From Clostridia bacterium (lineage in GTDB: Bacteria > Bacillota > Clostridia > Peptostreptococcales > Filifactoraceae): 51,519 bases of DNA. This document shows positions 45,037 through 51,519 of the stretch, in pieces. The notes below the pieces were generated by a model. It was not told where the DNA came from and ran no database searches. It saw only the letters and a program-made list of their open reading frames with translations. The translations under genes and the position numbers were made by a program. The first letter of the stretch is position 1. Each line of letters opens with the position of its first letter. The DNA is taken from positions 1 to 51,519 of the forward strand of contig SAAM01000002.1 of assembly GCA_009929415.1 (NCBI GenBank). Direction: 5' to 3'.

Positions 45037-47277
45037 TTAATAAGGTTTGAACCTTTTCAGTCTAAGCGCATTTGAAACGACAGATACCGAACTCAGACTC
45101 ATTGCCGCTCCGGCAAACATCGGGTTCATGAGAGGACCTCCGAAAAGATGAAGGATTCCCATGGCAACAGGTATTCCTATTACATTGTATCCAAATGCCC
45201 AGAATAAATTCTGCTTTATATTCCTTATAGTACTCTGACTTAGCTGTATGGCCGTAGCAACGTCCATGAGATCACTTCTCATGAGCACTATATCAGCAGA
45301 TTCCATGGCAACATCGGTTCCAGAGCCTATAGCTATACCAACATCGGCCTGAGCAAGTGCCGGAGCATCGTTTATCCCATCACCTGCCATCGCAACAATG
45401 CTTCCACTCTTCTGAAGCTTCTTAACCTCATTCGCCTTATCTGCGGGAAGCACATCCGAAAGCACTCTTTCTATTCCTACTTCCTTAGCTATAGCTCTTG
45501 CTGTTCCTTCGTTGTCTCCGGTTATCATTACAACGCTTATTCCCATGCTAGTAAGCTTTTCTATGGCTCTTCTGCTGTTTGGCTTTACTGTGTCAGCAAC
45601 TGCAATGACCCCTGCTATTTTCTGATTTACTGCAAGGTACATTGGAGTTTTTCCCTCAATTGCAAGTTTCTCCGAAACCGATTCAAACCCTTCCAGCTTC
45701 ACATCGTTATTTCTCATAAGCTTTATATTGCCGAGCAGTACCGATTTTTCTTCAATTACAGCTTTTATGCCAAACCCTGATATAGCGTCGAAATCCTGAG
45801 AACTTTTCAGTTCAAGGCCCAGCTCTTCAGCTTTCTTTATTATGGCTTCAGCAAGTGGATGTTCAGATCCATGTTCTGCAGATGCAGCAAGCTGAAGTAT
45901 GGTGTTCTCATCAAAATCTCCAAAAACTGTTATATCGGTCACAACCGGTTTCCCTTGAGTTATAGTTCCCGTCTTATCAAGGACTACAGTGTCTACTTTA
46001 TGAGCAGTTTCAAGAGCATCGCCACTTTTTATGAGAACTCCGTTTTCCGCTCCCTTCCCGGTGCCTACCATTATCGCTGTAGGTGTTGCAAGTCCAAGAG
46101 CGCACGGACAGGCTATCACAAGTACAGATATGAAAATAGTAAGTGAGAATCTTACCCCTTCGCCCGCCATATACCATCCGAGCCCTGACAACAGCGCCAG
46201 AACGATAACTACAGGGACGAAATAACCTGATATTATATCCGCAAGTCTCGCAATTGGTGCTTTGGAGCCCTGCGCCTCTTCTACAAGCCTTATTATCTGA
46301 GCTATGGCAGTGTCCTGACCCACTCTTGTTGCCTTGTATCTCACAAATCCATTCTTATTTATGCTGGCTCCGTAAACCTTATCTCCAACATTTTTTTCAA
46401 CTGGGATACTTTCGCCGGTAAGCATCGATTCATCAACCGAAGTCTTTCCTTCTGTAACTTCTCCATCTACAGGAAATCTTTCACCAGGCCTTACCATAAC
46501 AACATCAGACTCTCTTACGTCCTTAACTTCGATTTCAACTTCTTTGCCATCAACGAGTATCCGTGCCGTTTTGGGAGTAAGCCCAACTAATTTTTTTATA
46601 GCCTCCGAGGTTTTTCCCTTTGAGACATTCTCAAAGTATTTTCCAAGAGTTATAAGTGTCAGTATTACCGCAGCAGATTCAAAATATAAGCTGTGGACGT
46701 AATGATGATCCCCTGAAGATATCATTGCAACCGCATAGATTCCGTACAGAAAAGCAGCGGATGTTCCAATCGCAATAAGCGAATCCATGTTGGGACTTCG
46801 TTTGATAAGCGACCTGAAGCCTACAGCATAAAAATCTCGTCCACATATCATTACCGGAAGAGTCAGAATAAGCTGAATAACTGCGAAATTCAGCGGATTT
46901 ACATCAGGAGATATAATTTTCGGAACCGCCAGCCCAAACATAGTGCCCATAGAAATATATAGAAGCGGTATTGAAAACACAGCCGATATGACAAATTTTC
47001 TCCATAATTTCTTAATCTCTTCATCTTTCTTCTTTAAAAACTGCTCCTCATTTGCATGCCTTACTTCTTCATATACAGCTTTAAACCCAAGTTTTGCTAC
47101 AGTTGAAATTATCTTTTCCCGGTCAAGAGTGTTTTCATCATAGTCTATATTGAGATATTCAGTAGCAAAATTCACATTTGAGCTATATACACCATCAAGT
47201 TTTCCTGTCGCTTTCTCAATTGATTTTGCACATGCTGCGCAATGCATTCCCTCAAGTTTAAGCATTTCTCTTTTCAT
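45037..47277 (-). CDS. copA: Copper-exporting P1B-type ATPase
   Basis: A 746-residue pump for monovalent copper out of the cytosol. One N-terminal metal-binding domain has C13xxC16 ([10 protein letters not shown]). TGES is at 287-290 (actuator), CPC at 390-392 in membrane helix 6, DKTGT at 434-438 (phosphorylated Asp), and [18 protein letters not shown] near 657. Most P1B-1 pumps carry one or two such domains; there is one here, and no copZ nearby. Directly after csoR. Confidence 0.96.
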   Translation of the reverse strand: MKREMLKLEGMHCAACAKSIEKATGKLDGVYSSNVNFATEYLNIDYDENTLDREKIISTVAKLGFKAVYEEVRHANEEQFLKKKDEEIKKLWRKFVISAVFSIPLLYISMGTMFGLAVPKIISPDVNPLNFAVIQLILTLPVMICGRDFYAVGFRSLIKRSPNMDSLIAIGTSAAFLYGIYAVAMISSGDHHYVHSLYFESAAVILTLITLGKYFENVSKGKTSEAIKKLVGLTPKTARILVDGKEVEIEVKDVRESDVVMVRPGERFPVDGEVTEGKTSVDESMLTGESIPVEKNVGDKVYGASINKNGFVRYKATRVGQDTAIAQIIRLVEEAQGSKAPIARLADIISGYFVPVVIVLALLSGLGWYMAGEGVRFSLTIFISVLVIACPCALGLATPTAIMVGTGKGAENGVLIKSGDALETAHKVDTVVLDKTGTITQGKPVVTDITVFGDFDENTILQLAASAEHGSEHPLAEAIIKKAEELGLELKSSQDFDAISGFGIKAVIEEKSVLLGNIKLMRNNDVKLEGFESVSEKLAIEGKTPMYLAVNQKIAGVIAVADTVKPNSRRAIEKLTSMGISVVMITGDNEGTARAIAKEVGIERVLSDVLPADKANEVKKLQKSGSIVAMAGDGINDAPALAQADVGIAIGSGTDVAMESADIVLMRSDLMDVATAIQLSQSTIRNIKQNLFWAFGYNVIGIPVAMGILHLFGGPLMNPMFAGAAMSLSSVSVVSNALRLKRFKPY

Positions 47278-47294
47278 CCGTACATCCTCCGTTT

Positions 47295-47561
47295 CTATCT
47301 GTCTATAAGTTTTGAAAGTATTGCCATCACTTCGTCAAGCTTGTCTTTGCCGTCACCTTCAGCAAAAGCTTCTGCAACACAGTGCTCTATATGCTGCTTC
47401 AGAATCAGAACGTTGGCTTTTTTAAGCAATGACTGCGCCGCAATAATCTGGTTTGATATATCTACGCAGTAACGATCTTCTTCTATCATTCTTATGGTTC
47501 CTTCTATCTGTCCTCTGGCTATTTTCAGCGTGCTCATCGCCTGCTTTTTTGCATCATTCAT
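47295..47561 (-). CDS. csoR: Copper-sensing repressor CsoR
   Basis: An 88-residue helical repressor of the CsoR/RcnR family. The Cu(I) ligands Cys-His-Cys are at C32, H57 and C61 (YCVDIS and KQHIEHC), with the family spacing. When copper is bound it leaves DNA. Start: ATG at 47561, 5 nt after AAGGTG; an in-frame TTG one codon earlier is less likely. It is 17 nt upstream of copA, and a matching operator lies over its promoter. Confidence 0.94.
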   Translation of the reverse strand: MNDAKKQAMSTLKIARGQIEGTIRMIEEDRYCVDISNQIIAAQSLLKKANVLILKQHIEHCVAEAFAEGDGKDKLDEVMAILSKLIDR

Positions 47562-47578
47562 CAAATCACCTTCCTCAC

Positions 47579-47596
47579 TACCCCCCAGGGGGGTGT
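47579..47596. promoter_or_regulatory. CsoR operator
   Basis: TACCCCCCAGGGGGGTGTA is a G/C-tract palindrome of the kind known for CsoR (TAC-C-run/G-run-GTA). It sits just downstream of the -10 box at the expected start of transcription, so binding should block csoR-copA. In this AT-rich DNA the C6-A-G6 run stands out sharply. Confidence 0.88.
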
Positions 47597-47604
47597 ATAT
47601 CTTT

Positions 47605-47632
47605 ATGATATCATATATTATCTTTATGTCAA
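47605..47632 (-). promoter_or_regulatory. csoR-copA promoter
   Basis: -35 TTGACA (47627-47632) and -10 TATCAT (47605-47610) have a 16-nt spacer, with the operator adjoining. Confidence 0.82.
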
Positions 47633-47633
47633 T

Positions 47634-47686
47634 AAAAAAATCTGCATCCAGTGAATAATGATTGTCTCACTGCTGCAGATTTATAT
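47634..47686 (-). terminator. Intrinsic terminator after the DUF2156 gene
   Basis: AAATCTGCAGCAGTGA and TCACTGGATGCAGATTT (read on minus) form a long stem with a small internal mismatch around a 12-nt loop. A U-tract follows at 47634-47640. It lies directly before the csoR -35 box. Confidence 0.88.
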
Positions 47687-48592
47687 TTATATTTCATTTA
47701 CACTGTATTTCTCAACAAATCTCAATGGGTGATATGACAGCTTTGCCTTTCTGAGTCCAGCTATCCCCAGATCTTCTTCCCTGTTTACAAATTTTGAATC
47801 CGGGAATTCATTTAAAATAAACTGCTGATTTATAAATTGATAGAGCCCTCTTATTTCCTGATTTGCTTTTTCTATATGGACAAGCGCCATTTCTTCGTTC
47901 AGCATCTCTCCAATCGTAAAGGCTTCAAGATTTCCATCAATATAAACTCCTGCTATCTTAAGCTTGTCACTGAGAATCTCATAATTTTCGAATATCTTCC
48001 TGATTCCTTCTGATTCATCATCCATTCCCTCATCGAAGTCATCAATTTTTTCCTTTGTCTCCGCCCATGTCTCCATGAGTTTATAACAATCTTCAAAGTC
48101 TTCCGAAGAAAGTAACCTGTAGTTAAATCTCCCCTCATACTCTTTGAGAAAATAATTCAGATGGTTTCTTTTCTTCTGATTTTTCTTGCCCGCAAGAGTT
48201 CTAAGACTCTCTCCATCATAAATATAGTCAAAGAGGTCTCTTTCCTCTGTATATACAAACCGTTCAGGGTAATTCTGTTTCAGCAGGTTAAGAACATCAG
48301 AGGTTATACCCCTGAAATATATCCTGCTTCCGCTTTCCTTAAAATAATCTATGGCATAATCCACAGCTTTGAGAAGGTTCTCTTTTTTTGCAAGTGGCAT
48401 TATGGAATATGCATTTCCCTCATACTCTGCCATTATTATCGCAAAATCACTGTCTATATGGTAATGAGTCTTATATACATGCTGCCACATGAATAGCGTA
48501 GTAAAACAATATTCACAGGCCTCATAATCAACCATTTCAAAAAATGGGTCAAGTTCTGTCTTCGCATCAATGCTGATTTCTTTAAATAACAT
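47687..48592 (-). CDS. DUF2156 family protein (phosphatidylglycerol lysyltransferase C-terminal-like)
   Basis: A 301-residue protein with two GNAT-like halves, as in the catalytic domain of MprF and in FemX-like aminoacyl transferases. Segments typical of DUF2156 include CFTTLFMWQHVYK near residue 30, KKNQKKRNHLNYFLKEYEGRF near 135, AFTIGEMLNEEMALVHIEKAN near 220, and VNREEDLGIAGLRKAKLSYHP near 270. It has no membrane part, so it is not MprF itself. Soluble members are often annotated as acyltransferases of unknown substrate. Confidence 0.87.
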   Translation of the reverse strand: MLFKEISIDAKTELDPFFEMVDYEACEYCFTTLFMWQHVYKTHYHIDSDFAIIMAEYEGNAYSIMPLAKKENLLKAVDYAIDYFKESGSRIYFRGITSDVLNLLKQNYPERFVYTEERDLFDYIYDGESLRTLAGKKNQKKRNHLNYFLKEYEGRFNYRLLSSEDFEDCYKLMETWAETKEKIDDFDEGMDDESEGIRKIFENYEILSDKLKIAGVYIDGNLEAFTIGEMLNEEMALVHIEKANQEIRGLYQFINQQFILNEFPDSKFVNREEDLGIAGLRKAKLSYHPLRFVEKYSVNEI

Positions 48593-48673
48593 AAAATCCT
48601 CCTTGTTATATTAAAATTATATCACAGTCATTTACGAAACGCAATAGTTTTGAAACGCATCTGTCTAATTATC

Positions 48674-48702
48674 TTGAAAAATAATGTCATTCGTTGTATA
48701 CT
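48674..48702 (+). promoter_or_regulatory. tetR promoter
   Basis: -35 TTGAAA (48674-48679) and -10 TATACT (48697-48702) have a 17-nt spacer. A second TATAAT follows at 48708. The 147-nt divergent gap also must hold the promoter of the DUF2156 gene. Confidence 0.72.
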
Positions 48703-48739
48703 TACAGTATAATATAAAATTTAGATATGGAGTGTAAAG

Positions 48740-49363
48740 TTGAAGAATATTTATAATAAATGTGAGAACAAAGAAGTATTAAAACCTGGACGCCCAATCG
48801 ATAAGTCCAGAGACCCAGTTATACTCAATGCAGCGCTTGAGCTGATTGCTGAATTTGGTTATGAGTCAGTCACCATAGAAGCCATAGCTCAGAAGGCTGG
48901 AGCAGGTAAAGCGACTCTGTATAGAAGATGGAAGTCAAAGCCTTATCTTGTAGCCGATGCCATGTCATATATCTCTCCCTGCGAAGACAATGTCGAATAC
49001 TCTAAATGCGAGGATGACCTTAGCAAATACCTCTGTGAGCTTTTGTCAAAGTATTTTGGAATAGGCAACGAAATCCGACAGAAAGTCATGCTCTCGGTGG
49101 CTACTTCACTGAGCCGTGATAAAGAGCTTGCAGAACTTGTAAATCTCAACCCGATATCCAAAAACTGCTGCAACCTTAAAAAAGCCATACAGTTTTCTCT
49201 TGGAAGTGATGTTGATGAAGATATCCTGAATATGATTACTGATATCGGACCTGCAATGCTTTTCTACCAGCTTATAATTACAGGCAGGATAATTGAGAAG
49301 AGTTATATCGAAAAAATCATTACCAGCGTTATAATGCCTCTAATTCATAAACATCAGGCTTAA
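48740..49363 (+). CDS. TetR/AcrR family transcription regulator
   Basis: A 207-residue repressor. The N-terminal helix-turn-helix is AALELIAEFGYESVTIEAIAQKAGAGKATLYRRWKSK (about residues 30-66). The C-terminal ligand domain is helical and resembles the TetR_C_11 type (PAMLFYQLIITGRIIEKSYIEKII). Start: TTG at 48740, 7 nt after GGAG; no in-frame ATG is available before the HTH. It is divergent from DUF2156 and upstream of a GNAT gene. The ligand and targets are unknown; no efflux pump is nearby on this strand. Confidence 0.9.
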   Translation: MKNIYNKCENKEVLKPGRPIDKSRDPVILNAALELIAEFGYESVTIEAIAQKAGAGKATLYRRWKSKPYLVADAMSYISPCEDNVEYSKCEDDLSKYLCELLSKYFGIGNEIRQKVMLSVATSLSRDKELAELVNLNPISKNCCNLKKAIQFSLGSDVDEDILNMITDIGPAMLFYQLIITGRIIEKSYIEKIITSVIMPLIHKHQA

Positions 49364-49421
49364 CTGGTTCTTATATGATCTTCTTTTATTTTTACATTTT
49401 AAATTGACAAGGAGGACGAAA

Positions 49422-49700
49422 ATGGATTTTAAAATCGAAAAAAATCGCATATACTTTGAGGATGAAAATGGAAAGCTTCTTGCAGAACTTACTTACAGAG
49501 ACATTGACGACACCACGGTAAATATAAACCGCACATTCGTGGATTCTTCTCTGCAAGGTAAGGGAATAGCAGGAGAGCTTATGAAGACAGTGGTAGATGA
49601 GCTTGTAAAAAATGGGAAGCACGCTGTTCCAACATGCTCTTACGCTGTAAAATGGTTTGAAAAAAACAAAGAATATAGCAATCTTTTGGCTGAACAGTAA
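49422..49700 (+). CDS. Small GNAT-fold acetyltransferase (YjdJ/NATD1 type)
   Basis: A 92-residue single-domain GNAT of the short YidJ/NATD1-like class. KIEKNRIYFEDENGKLLAELTY leads to the acetyl-CoA pyrophosphate loop QGKGIAGELM (near residues 45-55) and the C-terminal CSYAVKWFEKN. The substrate is unknown. Start: ATG at 49422, preceded by AAGGAGGA; a TTG six codons upstream overlaps the site and is rejected. It lies 58 nt after tetR and ends at a strong bidirectional terminator. Confidence 0.92.
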   Translation: MDFKIEKNRIYFEDENGKLLAELTYRDIDDTTVNINRTFVDSSLQGKGIAGELMKTVVDELVKNGKHAVPTCSYAVKWFEKNKEYSNLLAEQ

Positions 49701-49703
49701 AAC

Positions 49704-49749
49704 ATAAAGAAAGAACCAGAATTCATATGAAAACTGGTTCTTTCTTTAT
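49704..49749. terminator. Bidirectional terminator between the GNAT gene and the zincin gene
   Basis: Arms ATAAAGAAAGAACCAG (49704-49719) and the exact complement (49734-49749) form a 16-bp stem around a 14-nt loop. The A/T-rich ends supply T-rich tails either way. It separates convergent genes. Confidence 0.85.
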
Positions 49750-51021
49750 CTATGCAGCTTTTTCTTCAGCTTCTGCCAAATTTATGATATTGCTTCTAAT
49801 TATTTGTCGCAGCTCTACAAATTCTGGATATTCATAAAAAAAGCTGATTTTTCGGCCGATCTCTGAGTTATCAACCGGCTTTTCGCTCAAGACAAAAGCT
49901 GTGAAGCTCTCACAGATATCTTCAGCTGGATCAGTTGATGCATAACGGCTTACAAAGTCCGGATTGTGCCTCATATAAAAAAGATAGCTGTCCTGCGTAA
50001 ATTTATTCTCATATTTAAGCAGGTCCCAAAATCTCATGCTGAAAGCATTAAGATATGAATCGATATTTGTAACAACTTCATGATCATAATACGTATAAAC
50101 ATTGGGAACATCCAAATACGACACCTGCGTTTCGTTAAGCGTTACATAGTGAAAATACTCATGAATTATAGTTTCATAAAAAAGATCTTTGTCCGATATA
50201 TCCTCCGGATCAATGGATATGCTCCATCTGCTTCCCGTAGAATCGTTGTTCCTTACATATCCAAGATTATTCATCTCTCCATCTGATGTAAGCATGAATT
50301 CATCAAATCCGTGAAAATACTCATATGGTATTATTGACAGAATCTCCCTCCATACATCAGGAAAGTCCTTCTTAATTCTTACGTCCTTCTCTTCAAGAGT
50401 AACATAAGGAATTTCGTCATATTCAAGCCTGCTTTCATTTATCGAATATACCGCAAGGAGGTTTTCGCTTCCATCTAGTATATGGCTAAGAAGCTGTTCA
50501 GGGTTAAGTCTTGGGTACTTCCTTAAAATCATGCTTATCTCATCTACTATTTTCTGGACCTGTTCGTCAGTGATGCTGTAGTCTCGCTCATATTTTTCGC
50601 ATAATATATGAAGCCTGTTGTAATCTGACAAAGCGATGACATGTTTAATGTTCTGTATGACATAGTTGTGATAATCACCATAATTCTGATTTACTTCATA
50701 CTTGCCGTCAAAATAATACTTCACTGTATATTCATCAAGCTTTTTGGTAAGCTCTTTCATTGCCTGGGCTTCTCTTATTGAAGGTTCTGCCTTTTTTGCA
50801 CTTATTCTGCTTTCATAAAGATTTTTCCAGCTTCTTACAAGCGCCGAAATCCGCTGCCTCTCATAATTACTGATTTTACTGTCGAGCTCTCCTAAAAATT
50901 CAGAAACAACCTCACTGTTGCTGTAGCTTCTGATTGGAGTCTCTAAAGCCTGAGAAAAGGAAGTCATCGAAAAAACAAAAATAAGGCTTATGCTCAATAT
51001 CTTTTTATATATTTTATCCAT
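49750..51021 (-). CDS. Secreted zincin-like metalloprotease, unnamed family
   Basis: I cannot name the family. The 423-residue protein has a signal peptide (basic start, SLIFVFSMTSFSQA; cleavage likely after residue 25). It has a zinc motif HEYFH (H287, E288, H291) in a helix-like ETIIHEYFHYVT. About 75 residues later PAEDICESFTAFV (E367 or E371) fits the third ligand pattern EDxxE of gluzincins. The central 60-200 region is helical and polar. It lies 3 nt after a nitroreductase-like gene whose last codons contain its GGAG site. It presumably works outside the cell or in the wall; no substrate is suggested by context. Confidence 0.75.
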   Translation of the reverse strand: MDKIYKKILSISLIFVFSMTSFSQALETPIRSYSNSEVVSEFLGELDSKISNYERQRISALVRSWKNLYESRISAKKAEPSIREAQAMKELTKKLDEYTVKYYFDGKYEVNQNYGDYHNYVIQNIKHVIALSDYNRLHILCEKYERDYSITDEQVQKIVDEISMILRKYPRLNPEQLLSHILDGSENLLAVYSINESRLEYDEIPYVTLEEKDVRIKKDFPDVWREILSIIPYEYFHGFDEFMLTSDGEMNNLGYVRNNDSTGSRWSISIDPEDISDKDLFYETIIHEYFHYVTLNETQVSYLDVPNVYTYYDHEVVTNIDSYLNAFSMRFWDLLKYENKFTQDSYLFYMRHNPDFVSRYASTDPAEDICESFTAFVLSEKPVDNSEIGRKISFFYEYPEFVELRQIIRSNIINLAEAEEKAA

Positions 51022-51024
51022 ACT

Positions 51025-51519
51025 TTACTCCTGTAATAAACACTCTGCATAGTTTCCCAGAGGAAAATTCGTCCCGGTTGCAACATAAAAATGATATTTG
51101 GCGATGCCCAGATCAACAAAATCAAATTCATTGAGTTCGTTTACGTATATTATAACTTTGTGGTTAATGTATTTCAGCTTAACAGGCTGACTGTTTTTTG
51201 CGGAAGGCTCTTTTTGTATGGCTTTTATGCCAGCAATGAATTTATGGGGAAGGTTCTTTGTATCAGAATAGTATATTTCATTCATGCTTCTGTTCTTCCT
51301 GTGAACAGCCGCGGATATTATCTTCTCCCTGAAGGATTTTTCATTATTGCAGTATCCCATAGTAATAACGCCTATAAATCTATCGCCAGGCTTTCGGTCA
51401 AATATTTTTGATTTTTCATCAAAGGTGCCACCTACCCAGCAGGTACCAAGATTCAGCCTTACGGCTTCAATTAAGAGTTTCTCTCCATAATATCCAATTT
51501 TTTCATCCAGATATTGATC
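51025..51519 (-). CDS. TM1586-type nitroreductase family protein, 5' part outside the window
   Basis: The reading frame is open to the window edge: the 53 codons between 51519 and an internal ATG at 51360 have no stop, and they carry GYYGEKLLIEAVRLNLGTCWVGGTFD, a nitroreductase FMN-domain segment. The C-terminal half (AGIKAIQKEPSAKNSQPVKLKY, FVDLGIAKYHFYVATG) resembles the equivalent half of the nitroreductase at 6978-7784. So it is a partial, not short, gene. The zincin gene follows after 3 nt. Confidence 0.83.
   Translation of the reverse strand, partial: DQYLDEKIGYYGEKLLIEAVRLNLGTCWVGGTFDEKSKIFDRKPGDRFIGVITMGYCNNEKSFREKIISAAVHRKNRSMNEIYYSDTKNLPHKFIAGIKAIQKEPSAKNSQPVKLKYINHKVIIYVNELNEFDFVDLGIAKYHFYVATGTNFPLGNYAECLLQE

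Noticed and set aside
51025-51360. A short 111-residue protein starting at 51360
   Set aside because: The frame continues without stop to the window edge and encodes more of the nitroreductase domain, so the ATG at 51360 is internal.
1-51519. Defence system, prophage, insertion sequence or CRISPR array
   Set aside because: No transposase, integrase, recombinase, Cas or toxin-antitoxin genes and no repeat-spacer pattern are seen. Gene order and composition are those of core chromosome.

Overview
The window comes from a low-GC Gram-positive bacterium of the class Clostridia. The signs are the conserved runs tig-clpP-clpX-lon-engB, iscR-iscS-iscU-alaS-ireB-ruvX-DUF1292-fur-rnjA and scpA-scpB-site-2 protease, two T-box leaders (alaS, argS), a floA/nfeD membrane pair and GGAGG ribosome binding sites. 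I cannot fix the genus from sequence reading alone; a Peptostreptococcales-like clostridium is my best guess. Almost every gene lies on the minus strand, so transcription runs from high to low coordinates. Only the cold-shock gene and a tetR-acetyltransferase pair are on the plus strand. No insertion sequence, prophage, CRISPR array or rRNA was seen. The window reads as ordinary core chromosome.

Layout, in minus-strand transcription order. 51.5-49.75 kb: a nitroreductase-like gene cut by the window edge, then a secreted zincin-like protein. 49.7-48.7 kb: plus-strand tetR and a small GNAT, with a bidirectional terminator at the convergence. 48.6-45.0 kb: a DUF2156 protein and the copper operon csoR-copA, with a CsoR-type operator at the promoter. 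45.0-39.9 kb: T-box leader, argS, an unknown gene, ung and a DEAD-box helicase with a DbpA RNA-binding domain. 39.7-37.85 kb: nfeD, floA and a small membrane-anchored protein, ending at a perfect palindromic terminator facing csp. 37.3-30.0 kb: a UPF0489 (peptide-arginase-like) gene, then tig, clpP, clpX, lon and engB. 30-25.6 kb: DUF881 protein, small unknown protein, FAD oxidoreductase and Na/Pi transporter. 25.6-22.5 kb: NusG-II/Gx transporter pair, and iscR-iscS-iscU with a candidate IscR operator.

22.5-15.4 kb: T-box leader and alaS, ireB, aldo/keto reductase-ferredoxin fusion, ruvX, DUF1292, fur, terminator, rnjA. 15.4-9.2 kb: site-2 protease, scpA, scpB, TPR protein, radical SAM pair, RNase G. 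9.2-0 kb: asnA, HPr, nitroreductase, pcrA, M18 aminopeptidase, methionine gamma-lyase-like enzyme, a glutamine synthetase variant and a truncated tRNA-Leu(CAA).

The genes cover proteostasis, RNA decay and translation, iron-sulfur assembly and metal homeostasis, chromosome segregation and nitrogen assimilation. The most unusual gene is the UPF0489 protein at 36.5-37.3 kb. It carries ureohydrolase-like metal motifs but has no visible peptide-modification partner. The secreted zincin at 49.75-51.0 kb and several regulatory palindromes are secondary leads.
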